DNA from: Candidatus Nomurabacteria bacterium | GTDB taxonomy: Bacteria > Patescibacteriota > Minisyncoccia > Phycocordibacterales > UBA9973 | Length of the DNA: 35,277 nt | Direction of reading: 5' to 3' | Assembly (NCBI GenBank): GCA_023267375.1 | Contig: JAHFNJ010000010.1 | Location: 1-35,277 of the forward strand | Shown here: positions 28,107 through 35,277 of the stretch, one piece after another | Layout of the letters: each line of letters opens with the position of its first letter | Position numbering within the stretch: position 1 is the stretch's first letter | Position numbers and translations under genes: made by a program | Notes under the pieces: model-generated | What the model saw: the letters and a program-made list of their open reading frames with translations, nothing else | Told to the model about the DNA's origin: nothing | Databases searched by the model: none

Positions 28107-28631
28107 CTAATACGTGTCACGCAAGATAATCGTGTCATAAAAATCTTTCAACAACGGCGTGCGGCTTCGTGAGTCTGAAAGAGTCATGGCAATCTTCACC
28201 GCCTTCGTGCCCCTTGTGGTAGTGATTTGCGTAAACGTAAGACTGCTCACCGTAGTATTTTGCCCAATCAAATTTCCTGAAAGGACACCATTTTCATACA
28301 ACTTGAGCACATTACCTGAGGTGGTGAACTTCACCGTCTTCGCAGAGCCATTGCTATCGAGTGTGTTCAGTTGCAACACTCCCGGACTAGTACCCAACGT
28401 ACTGTTCGCCGTATCAATACTCACTGCTCCACGAATTTCTCTCGTCATACGTTCCATCGCGGTATAGCCAGAATCAAGCAGATCTCTGTTCGAGCGAATA
28501 TCAGGAAAGATTTTAACCACATTCAAGAGTGCATTGATAGCGACCGCCGAAATGAGCACAAACAACCCGAGGTAAATGAGTGTCTCAACAATAGAGTAAC
28601 CTGCGATAGATTGTTGTAAATATTTTCTCAT
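28107..28631 (-). CDS. Prepilin-type N-methylation protein (PilW/GspJ-like)
   Basis: AG|YSIVETLIYLGLFVLISAVAINALL (Glu at +5); start overlaps the upstream gene's stop. Confidence 0.85.
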   Translation of the reverse strand: MRKYLQQSIAGYSIVETLIYLGLFVLISAVAINALLNVVKIFPDIRSNRDLLDSGYTAMERMTREIRGAVSIDTANSTLGTSPGVLQLNTLDSNGSAKTVKFTTSGNVLKLYENGVLSGNLIGQNTTVSSLTFTQITTTRGTKAVKIAMTLSDSRSRTPLLKDFYDTIILRDTY

Positions 28632-29218
28632 ATATTAGAAATATAAAATGAAACTGATTTCGAACGAGTTGTTCCTGACTCACTCCACGAAGTAGTCACA
28701 GTGATTTTCCTTGTGCCAGAATCAAGTGTACCTGAAGCAGCGATATCGTTTGAACCGTTTCGATATACTGCGCTTGATACAGCAGTGCGAGTGAAAATGC
28801 CTGATGTCGCAGGTGTAGTCGAGAGCGTCCAGGTACTCCCCGAAAATGTTGGGTAATAGGTCGTTCCATTGGTGAGACCGGTGATATTTGTCCACCCATT
28901 ATCACGAACAATTTTCACCGCCTCTGCCCCCTCTTCAAGCAAGAAGCTTGCTTGTGTTTGGTGAAGCGCTTGGCGTGAGAGTGTAATTGATTTCTTTGCG
29001 AGCACCAGGATTGAGAACATCGCGAGAAGCATGATGGAGCACGCAACAAGTATTTCTACGAGCGAAAAACCCGAATTTGATTTTTTTGAGAACGCAGAGC
29101 GTTGACTCAAAAAAGATCGAATTCGCTTCGCAGTCGCTCCACCAGAGCGACAAGAAGTTGTCAGATATATACGTTGCGGGTATTGAAAAATTGAGAGTTT
29201 TTTTTTCATTTTTTGCAT
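28628..29218 (-). CDS. Prepilin-type N-methylation protein (PilV/GspI-like) with an extended leader
   Basis: SNSG|FSLVEILVACSIMLLAMFSILVLAKKS. Confidence 0.85.
   Translation of the reverse strand: MQKMKKKLSIFQYPQRIYLTTSCRSGGATAKRIRSFLSQRSAFSKKSNSGFSLVEILVACSIMLLAMFSILVLAKKSITLSRQALHQTQASFLLEEGAEAVKIVRDNGWTNITGLTNGTTYYPTFSGSTWTLSTTPATSGIFTRTAVSSAVYRNGSNDIAASGTLDSGTRKITVTTSWSESGTTRSKSVSFYISNI
29072..29125. repeat. Near-perfect inverted repeat (19/20-nt arms, 15-nt loop) inside a prepilin leader
   Basis: cgaatttgatttttttgag (29072-29090) vs ctcaaaaaagatcgaattcg (29106-29125). Directly followed by hairpin gtcgctc-cacca-gagcgac (29133-29151). Confidence 0.85.
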
Positions 29219-29222
29219 TTTT

Positions 29223-29813
29223 TTAATTCGTGCTCACGATTCCTGTTTTTGTGACGGTAACTGTTTTTTGCGTGCTAGTATCGGACGTAATTCGTATAAT
29301 AAATGATCCATCATTGGTAGTTGCCCCAGTCAGACGATCAAAGACTACATTTGCTCCGCCACCAGTGAAACTAATGCTTGCAATCGACAAACGCGAATCG
29401 AGTGTAATCTCACGGTTATCTGAAGATGGTTCTGTAAACGAGGTACCTTTAAATAATACCACGCGGCCCGATTCAACATGTACTCCATATGAAGAAGAAT
29501 TGTATGAGAGAAGCGTCTTTGATCGTGCTTCATTAAATAACGAAACAACGTTTTCTACCGTTGTCTTAAATGTCTGTTCTTTGCGATATTTTGAAAATGA
29601 CTGTACGACAATGGCAGAGATGATCACTAAGACAACAATGGCAATCAAGACGTCTATCATCGTTGCTCCGCTATTTTTTTTATAAAACTTTCTAAAATGA
29701 GTGCAGTCCGAGGCACGAGCGCGGTTCGCGACTAAGGTGTACGAAGAAGGTACTCCGCGGGAGCGAACAAGCGAAGTAACGAAGAAATGCGCCATTTTAG
29801 AAAGTTTTATCAT
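29223..29813 (-). CDS. Prepilin-like protein (GspH/FimT-like) with an extended leader
   Basis: KKNSG|ATMIDVLIAIVVLVIISAIVVQSFSKYRKEQTFKTTVENVVSLFNEARSKTLL; ATGA overlap with the pilC stop supports the 29813 start. Confidence 0.85.
   Translation of the reverse strand: MIKLSKMAHFFVTSLVRSRGVPSSYTLVANRARASDCTHFRKFYKKNSGATMIDVLIAIVVLVIISAIVVQSFSKYRKEQTFKTTVENVVSLFNEARSKTLLSYNSSSYGVHVESGRVVLFKGTSFTEPSSDNREITLDSRLSIASISFTGGGANVVFDRLTGATTNDGSFIIRITSDTSTQKTVTVTKTGIVSTN
29682..29810. repeat. 129-bp palindromic element with perfect 18-bp inverted repeats inside a prepilin leader
   Basis: ataaaactttctaaaatg (29682-29699) and cattttagaaagttttat (29793-29810) are exact reverse complements; internal gttcgc (29724-29729)/gcgaac (29763-29768). 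Confidence 0.88.
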
Positions 29814-31030
29814 GTGATTGCTCCACCAATAGAGTATAGTGGCTGAATAATAGAGATTGCAAAGAAGCCGACCGCAGCACCGATGATAATCATAAGTACT
29901 GGCTCGACAATTGTTGAAAGATTCTTTGTTTTTGCGTCAACTTCTTCTTCGTAAAATGTCGCGATATCGTTCAACATCGAGGCAACCTTGCCCGTCTCTT
30001 CCCCCACTTCCACCATTTCTCCCATCATGACCGGATAAATTTCTGTGTGTGCTTTAAATGAAGCAGAGAGTGCAGTACCTTTCTGAACCGAAGCAATTGC
30101 TTCGGTAATTACCTCTTTATAAAAGGCATTCTGGAGCACATCACGCGTAATCTCTAGGCAACGCGTCATTGAAACACCAGCATCAAGCAGTGAGGAGAGC
30201 GTGCGGGCTGTGCGGGCTGTATTTACTTCTTGCGCAATCAGACCGATTGCTGGAAGTCGTACGATCAACCAATCCATCCCTTTATTAACAACAGGAATAC
30301 GCATAAGAAACATTCCCCCAACAACAAGCGCACCAATTACACCGACTAATGTCAGTGGATGACCAGAAATAGTATCACTCAAAAAGATAATAAACTTTGT
30401 CGATGCCGGAAGATCGCCTCCCAAATCTTTGAATGTCTGAATGAGCGTTGGTACTACGAAAATAAACATGAGAATTCCGATCACGAGCATGGCGATCAAA
30501 ATAACGAGCGGATACGTCATCGCGCCTTTGATTTTGCGCTTGAGTGCATATGATTTTTCCAAATTACTTCCAACCTGAAGCAGTGACTTCGCGAGGCTGC
30601 CTGACTCTTCACCGGCACGAGCCATTGAAACGAAAATAGTCGGAAATACTTTTGGAAATTTCTGTAGGCTTTCTGAGAACGTCGTACCTTTATTTATATC
30701 AGCAATGAGGGCGGTGATAACACCCTTGAATTTGATGTTATTGGTCTGCTTTTCCAAAATAGAAAGGGCTCTCGCAAGAGAGAGACCAGCCGAGAGCATT
30801 CCTGAGAGATTCCGAGTAAAAAGTATTTTATCCTCAAGCTTGATGCGAGCGGTAAAATTAAAATGAAGTACCGAATTTGCTGTCGTTTTCTTTTCATCAG
30901 TAGCGCGAGCCACGAGCGGCATATCTCCTCGTCCGCGGATATCACGGGCAAGCGCGAAACGGTCTTCTGCTTCAGTGAATCCTTCCACTATTTCACCGGT
31001 CTTTTTTTGTGATTTGAAATAGAACTTCAT
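29810..31030 (-). CDS. pilC: Type IV pilus / type II secretion inner-membrane platform protein (PilC/GspF)
   Basis: MKFYFKSQKKTGEIVEGF...LFTRNLSGMLSAGLSLARALSIL...ARAGEESGSLAKSLLQVGSNLEKSYALKRKIKGAMTYP...VGEETGKVASMLNDIATFYEEEV. Confidence 0.95.
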   Translation of the reverse strand: MKFYFKSQKKTGEIVEGFTEAEDRFALARDIRGRGDMPLVARATDEKKTTANSVLHFNFTARIKLEDKILFTRNLSGMLSAGLSLARALSILEKQTNNIKFKGVITALIADINKGTTFSESLQKFPKVFPTIFVSMARAGEESGSLAKSLLQVGSNLEKSYALKRKIKGAMTYPLVILIAMLVIGILMFIFVVPTLIQTFKDLGGDLPASTKFIIFLSDTISGHPLTLVGVIGALVVGGMFLMRIPVVNKGMDWLIVRLPAIGLIAQEVNTARTARTLSSLLDAGVSMTRCLEITRDVLQNAFYKEVITEAIASVQKGTALSASFKAHTEIYPVMMGEMVEVGEETGKVASMLNDIATFYEEEVDAKTKNLSTIVEPVLMIIIGAAVGFFAISIIQPLYSIGGAIT

Positions 31031-31031
31031 A

Positions 31032-32786
31032 TTATTCTGAAACCACACGTAATACTTCCTCTGTCGTCGTTACCCCTTGCGCTGCCAAGAAAATACCATC
31101 TTCAATCATCGTCATCATGCCTTCTTCTTTTGCTTTCTGTTCGATTTCATCTTGAGACGCTCCTTTCAAAATAAGTTCTCGGATCGCCGTGGTTACTTTC
31201 AATACTTCATGAATACCAATACGCCCACTATAACCACCTTCACACTCCGAGCTCTTTGTCGCTTTGTAAAAAGGCACCGTGTCCCAAGTCGCATCAGCAG
31301 GGACAACACCTTCATGTTTCAAAAGTACTAATACACGATTCATATCAATCGTACGAGAAAGTGCTTTCTGTTCAGCTGCACTTAAAAAATATTTTTCATT
31401 CGACGGACAGAGCTTGCGCACCAAACGCTGTGCGATCACCGTCTTCACTGTTGAAACGATCAAGAATGGTTGCACTCCCATATCCATCATACGCGGGATA
31501 GCCCCCGACGCAGAGTTGGTGTGGATCGTCGAGAGCACGAGGTGTCCCGTGAGCGATGCATTCACTGCAAGATCCGCCGTTTCGTTGTCACGGATTTCTC
31601 CCACCATCACAATATCCGGGTCTTGTCGCAAAAGTGATCGGAGTCCGTTAGCAAATGTCATACCAATCTCAGGCTTTACCTGTGTCTGGTTGATACGCGG
31701 CATCTGATATTCAATTGGATCTTCCACGGTTGAAATGTTCACCTCAGGCGTATTCAACATATCGAGCATCGTATAGAGCGTGGTCGTCTTACCACTACCT
31801 GTTGGTCCTGCTGCTAAAATCATACCCGTTTTTTGTTGCATAGCTTCATGCAATTTATCGAGCGCATCTCCATGGAAACCCAAACGTTCAAGCGTAAAAC
31901 CACGAGCATTTTCTTTCAGGATACGGATAACTGTTTTCTCTCCGAAATATGTGGGGAGTGTCGAAACACGAAACGAGACGCTCTGTTCCTCGTTTGAAAT
32001 CTTAAAACGACCGTCTTGCGGCAAACGCTTTTCATCAAGCTTTAGGTTTGAAAGGATTTTGATACGCGCAGTGATACCCGCCGCCGCTTCTTTGGGAAGT
32101 GTCATGGCATCATGCAAAATACCGTCCACGCGATAGCGAACAACGAGCGATGTTTCACCTGGTTCAATATGAATGTCTGATGCGTTTTGGAGGATCGCGT
32201 GTGAAATAAGTGTATCAACAATTTTTACCACCGGCAGATCCTCGGCGATTTCTTTGAGCTCTCTCTCAGATGCGGCAGAACCATCTTTGACTGTTGAAAT
32301 TGCCTTGATGGCATCGGATTCTTTTTTGATGATGTCATCAAACTCTGCCTTTAAACTTTTCTTGTACTGAAGGAGCGCTGCTTTAATGGATTCAACATCG
32401 GTCAATCGTGGTAAAATTTTGAGCCCAACTTTTTTCTTAATGAAATCAATAACCGGCAAATCATCCACATCGAGCATCGCCACTTCAAGACCATCATCGT
32501 TTTTCTTATATGCAATGATATTGTGATTCTTCGCGATCGGCTCAGGAATGAGTGAGAGCACCGCAAAATCAATTCGCTCATTGGCAAGACGAACAAAGGG
32601 AATCCCGAGCACAAATGCCTCCATTTTTTTAAGATCAGGCTCCGTTAGCTTTCCCTCCACAACAAGCACGTCACCAATAGACTGATTCTTTTCATCAGCA
32701 ATGCTCTCAGCTTTTTTCAGGTCATCTTCAGACACCAACCCTGAATCGCGAATAAATTTTTTAAGTTCAGCATCCTTAATTACCAT
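31032..32786 (-). CDS. pilB: Type IV pilus assembly / type II secretion ATPase (PilB/GspE)
   Basis: DIHIEPGETSLVVRYRVDGILHD, GPTGSGKTTTLYTML, TVEDPIEYQMPRINQTQV, LRQDPDIVMVGEIRDNETADLAVNASLTGHLVLSTIHTN. Confidence 0.97.
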   Translation of the reverse strand: MVIKDAELKKFIRDSGLVSEDDLKKAESIADEKNQSIGDVLVVEGKLTEPDLKKMEAFVLGIPFVRLANERIDFAVLSLIPEPIAKNHNIIAYKKNDDGLEVAMLDVDDLPVIDFIKKKVGLKILPRLTDVESIKAALLQYKKSLKAEFDDIIKKESDAIKAISTVKDGSAASERELKEIAEDLPVVKIVDTLISHAILQNASDIHIEPGETSLVVRYRVDGILHDAMTLPKEAAAGITARIKILSNLKLDEKRLPQDGRFKISNEEQSVSFRVSTLPTYFGEKTVIRILKENARGFTLERLGFHGDALDKLHEAMQQKTGMILAAGPTGSGKTTTLYTMLDMLNTPEVNISTVEDPIEYQMPRINQTQVKPEIGMTFANGLRSLLRQDPDIVMVGEIRDNETADLAVNASLTGHLVLSTIHTNSASGAIPRMMDMGVQPFLIVSTVKTVIAQRLVRKLCPSNEKYFLSAAEQKALSRTIDMNRVLVLLKHEGVVPADATWDTVPFYKATKSSECEGGYSGRIGIHEVLKVTTAIRELILKGASQDEIEQKAKEEGMMTMIEDGIFLAAQGVTTTEEVLRVVSE

Positions 32787-32807
32787 ACGTAATTCATTAT
32801 ATCACGC

Positions 32808-32849
32808 AAAAACACCATGAACTCTATGTAGGAGTTCATGGTGTTTTTT
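32808..32849 (-). terminator. Terminator-like hairpin between pilB and 32852-33259
   Basis: aaaaacaccatgaactc-tatgtag-gagttcatggtgtttttt. Confidence 0.8.
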
Positions 32850-32851
32850 GA

Positions 32852-33259
32852 TTAGAGAATTACAAATCCATAGGAACGTGCTTTATCAACAGCTTGATCC
32901 TTGGTTAGACCCAAGGTTGCATCTTTCTCCTGATCTTTGGGTAATGTGTAGTAGAAAAGAATCTTGTCGGAAATCATATCAGCAAGAATGAGTCGATACT
33001 CACCGGTGGCGGTATCATCATAGGTGTTTAGTACCAAACACGAATTCATTTTTTTGTTAAAAACAAAGCGTGATTTTCCTAAATCGGAAAAATAATCAGT
33101 TGCTTTTTGCTTAAAGATATCAAGACAACTATTGGTAGCAGTAATTGCATGGAGACTATAGTGCGAAAGATACCAGAATGAAAATCCAGCCACAGCCAGT
33201 ACAACAACTGCAACCACACTTACCATAAATCGTTTTGTATCTTCTTTCGCGCTTCGCAT
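32852..33259 (-). CDS. Small membrane-anchored protein of unknown function
   Basis: Single N-terminal TM (FMVSVVAVVVLAVAGFSFWYL); terminators on both sides. Confidence 0.7.
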   Translation of the reverse strand: MRSAKEDTKRFMVSVVAVVVLAVAGFSFWYLSHYSLHAITATNSCLDIFKQKATDYFSDLGKSRFVFNKKMNSCLVLNTYDDTATGEYRLILADMISDKILFYYTLPKDQEKDATLGLTKDQAVDKARSYGFVIL

Positions 33260-33295
33260 ATGTAAATTATATCACAATGAATTGTGTTCTTATAA

Positions 33296-33329
33296 ATACA
33301 AAAACCGAGCATATGCTCGGTTTTTGTAT
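33296..33329. terminator. Terminator-like perfect hairpin
   Basis: atacaaaaaccgagcatatgctcggtttttgtat. Confidence 0.8.
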
Positions 33330-33346
33330 TTATTGTCTGATTCCCT

Positions 33347-33841
33347 CTATTTTCTAAGAAAAAATGATCGTACCTCCCTAGAAACCCATACCACAATATT
33401 CTTTATCTCTCTAGAATCTTTAACTATTGTTAAATCTTCTGGAGTAACTGAGTCCAACCACTCTCGAGAACCAAAAGAAGGAGAATCCTTCGATAAAAAT
33501 TCCTGACGATTGCACGTTGCAGACGGAAGACAGCCAGGCCTAAAGATTTCTCCTTCTTTAGCACAAGTGAAACTTGTGCAGACACCAGAACAATTGACTA
33601 AGAGATTCAAGACTTTTTGATCAGGACGGACGACAGAAAATTTTAAGATCCTAGTTTGAGAATCAAGTTGTTTATCAATACCAACCTTAGCCTCTGAAAA
33701 ACTAGTCCAAGCTGCTTGAGCATCCTTCTCGGAAATTAAAACATACGAGCTGCCAGTCTGTGGGTGTGCAGTAGAAACTGCAACTAATAAAAAAAGACAG
33801 AGTCCTACCACAAGTACCGTCAAGCAATTTTTGAATTTCAT
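33347..33841 (-). CDS. Small secreted Cys-containing protein of unknown function
   Basis: Signal sequence LTVLVVGLCLFLLVAVSTAHP; NCSGVCTSFTCAKEGEIFRPGCLPSATC. Confidence 0.7.
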   Translation of the reverse strand: MKFKNCLTVLVVGLCLFLLVAVSTAHPQTGSSYVLISEKDAQAAWTSFSEAKVGIDKQLDSQTRILKFSVVRPDQKVLNLLVNCSGVCTSFTCAKEGEIFRPGCLPSATCNRQEFLSKDSPSFGSREWLDSVTPEDLTIVKDSREIKNIVVWVSREVRSFFLRK

Positions 33842-33851
33842 TGATCCCTAA

Positions 33852-34433
33852 CTAGTTAACTCCAGTTGTGTTACCAATCGTTGACATCATTAGAGCTGCA
33901 CCAGATCCACTTTTAGTGCAAGATGGTGAACATTTTCCACTATTGCTACCAGTGCATGTAGTAGCAGTACAACCAGAGCCGACAGAATCACATCCTGTCA
34001 CACTACAACCTACCCCTTTATCCCCCCCGGTACATGTTCCAGTACAACTAAATCCAGCAACGGCAGTAGCTCCACCAGTATACGTTACAGTTACTGGGGT
34101 TGTACTTACTTTTGAAACTACCCCAGTTGCACCAGTAACATAACTAGTGGTCGCTGGACTATATGCCACACTTTTAATTTGTGTAGCATTTTTGAATTCA
34201 GATGCAATATCGAAAAGTTGTGCAGGAACTTTTACTGGAGTCAAGGCGACTGTTCCTGTTGTCGAAACAGTTCCTATGGTTGTTGTACTTGTTGGGGTAA
34301 TCGTTGCAAGCCCTGCTGCAGCACCTCCTTGAGTTGCCACTGGACTATTACTTGAATGAAGAACCCATCCTACAAGAAAACCGAGGATCAACGCGATAAC
34401 AACAAACACTGCTGTATTATTTTTTGGTTGCAT
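33852..34433 (-). CDS. Membrane-anchored, Thr-rich protein with a Cys-rich tail
   Basis: TM VFVVIALILGFLVGWVL; tail CTGTCTGGDKGVGCSVTGCDSVGSGCTATTCTGSNSGKCSPSC. Confidence 0.75.
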   Translation of the reverse strand: MQPKNNTAVFVVIALILGFLVGWVLHSSNSPVATQGGAAAGLATITPTSTTTIGTVSTTGTVALTPVKVPAQLFDIASEFKNATQIKSVAYSPATTSYVTGATGVVSKVSTTPVTVTYTGGATAVAGFSCTGTCTGGDKGVGCSVTGCDSVGSGCTATTCTGSNSGKCSPSCTKSGSGAALMMSTIGNTTGVN

Positions 34434-34570
34434 GATAATAAATACGAACTAAATAATTAAACTACTAATAACGACGATTAAACACAATTTATAATCAATC
34501 TACTAAAAGTATATCTTTGTTTGTAATCTAAAACAAGAAGAGTTGTTCACAGAAATACCTTTTTCAATAC

Positions 34571-35277
34571 CTATGGCATCTTCTGGTAGAAAACTCTTAC
34601 TCTACCAGCACCACCATTTCCACCAGCACTCGCATTATCATAAGCACTTCCACCACCACCACCACCGCCGCCGCCGCCACCACAAACTCCGTTCTGCACG
34701 CTTGGCTGATTCCATTGCCCATCACTACCATTACCACCCTGTGGCCCTCGTCCATTAATTTTATTTGGTGGACAAGCAAGTGTGTAAAGTGAAGGTGTTC
34801 CTGACCAGTAGACTTGCCCAGCAATATAAGGAGACCCTTGACCACCCATACCAACAGGCGTACTACCTGAACCAGCGTAGCCATCTTGAGCACTTGCATT
34901 CTTCACTAAACCACCACCACCACCACCGCCGCCGCCCATTTGGTTACCAGTATCTATACCACTACCACCATCAGAACCGGAACGAATATAGGTGTTACCC
35001 CCACAATCAGGACCGAAAGAACTACCACGGGCAGTGCCTCCAGCACTACCGCTATACGCCCCGCACCCACCTTTTGCAATACTAGCAGTGAGAATGTTGT
35101 TGTTTAACTTAATATAACTTGCGCCTCCAGAAGATCCATTTACACCAGGTAGCAACACCAAAGCACTGGCATAATAACCGCCTGCACCACCAACTCCTCC
35201 ACCACCGACATGTAACACAATAGATTGGCCTTTTTGAATGTCAGTACCCACAGTCAAAGTTACACTCGCATAATCTC
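34571..35277 (-). CDS. Glycine-rich extracellular protein, partial; N-terminus beyond the right window edge
   Basis: Frame stays open through the predicted TTG start (35257) to the edge (DYASVTLTVGTDIQKGQSIVLHVGGGGVGGAGG...); poly-Gly tracts; ends GGNGGAGRVRVFYQKMP. Confidence 0.8.
   Translation of the reverse strand, partial: DYASVTLTVGTDIQKGQSIVLHVGGGGVGGAGGYYASALVLLPGVNGSSGGASYIKLNNNILTASIAKGGCGAYSGSAGGTARGSSFGPDCGGNTYIRSGSDGGSGIDTGNQMGGGGGGGGGLVKNASAQDGYAGSGSTPVGMGGQGSPYIAGQVYWSGTPSLYTLACPPNKINGRGPQGGNGSDGQWNQPSVQNGVCGGGGGGGGGGGSAYDNASAGGNGGAGRVRVFYQKMP
34649..34683. repeat. CCA/CCG triplet tract encoding poly-Gly on the minus strand
   Basis: tccaccaccaccaccaccgccgccgccgccaccac; a second tract lies at about 34907-34937. 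Confidence 0.85.

Noticed and set aside
34543-34758. His-rich plus-strand ORF (HHHFHQHSHYHKHFHHHHHRRRRHH)
   Set aside because: Antisense of poly-Gly triplet tracts; not a credible metal-binding protein.
1-35277. CRISPR array, tRNA or rRNA genes
   Set aside because: No regularly spaced short direct repeats, and no tRNA or rRNA sequence recognised by eye; weak tRNAs could be missed without a covariance search.
1-35277. Alternative genetic code (UGA = Gly as in Gracilibacteria/SR1)
   Set aside because: UGA is a functional stop at the tpiA/pgk and pilC/prepilin ATGA overlaps, and the ORFs are full length under code 11.

Overview
This 35 kb window looks like a chromosomal region of a Candidate Phyla Radiation / Patescibacteria (Parcubacteria-like) bacterium. 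That placement is inferred from protein style, not from a search. From left to right it holds: (1) a cluster of four secreted peptidases on the minus strand: a truncated S8 subtilase at the window edge that the ORF track misses, an S53 sedolisin, and two ~1600 aa S8 subtilases with Ig-like tails; (2) rpsL-rpsG, an M50 site-2 protease and bL28; (3) a ComEC-like membrane protein and a separate ComEC-type metallo-beta-lactamase-fold protein, with an Fe/Mn superoxide dismutase (SOD) between them; (4) housekeeping genes (Nudix, GATase, RNase HI, RecJ, HIT, PGK, TPI); (5) a type IV pilus / type II secretion-like operon (PilB/GspE, PilC/GspF, three prepilins, a PilX-like protein); (6) small secreted Cys-rich proteins and a glycine-rich protein cut by the right edge. 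The signal least explained by the genes is a set of palindromic, inverted-repeat insertions at gene boundaries: a 136-bp MITE-like element with ~20-bp terminal inverted repeats and flanking TCCA at the recJ start codon; an in-frame ~126-nt palindromic insert that appears to lengthen a prepilin leader; a second palindrome in the next prepilin's leader; and a palindrome followed exactly by a second, diverged 3' end of the SOD gene. No CRISPR array, tRNA or rRNA was seen. All calls come from reading the sequence; no searches were run.
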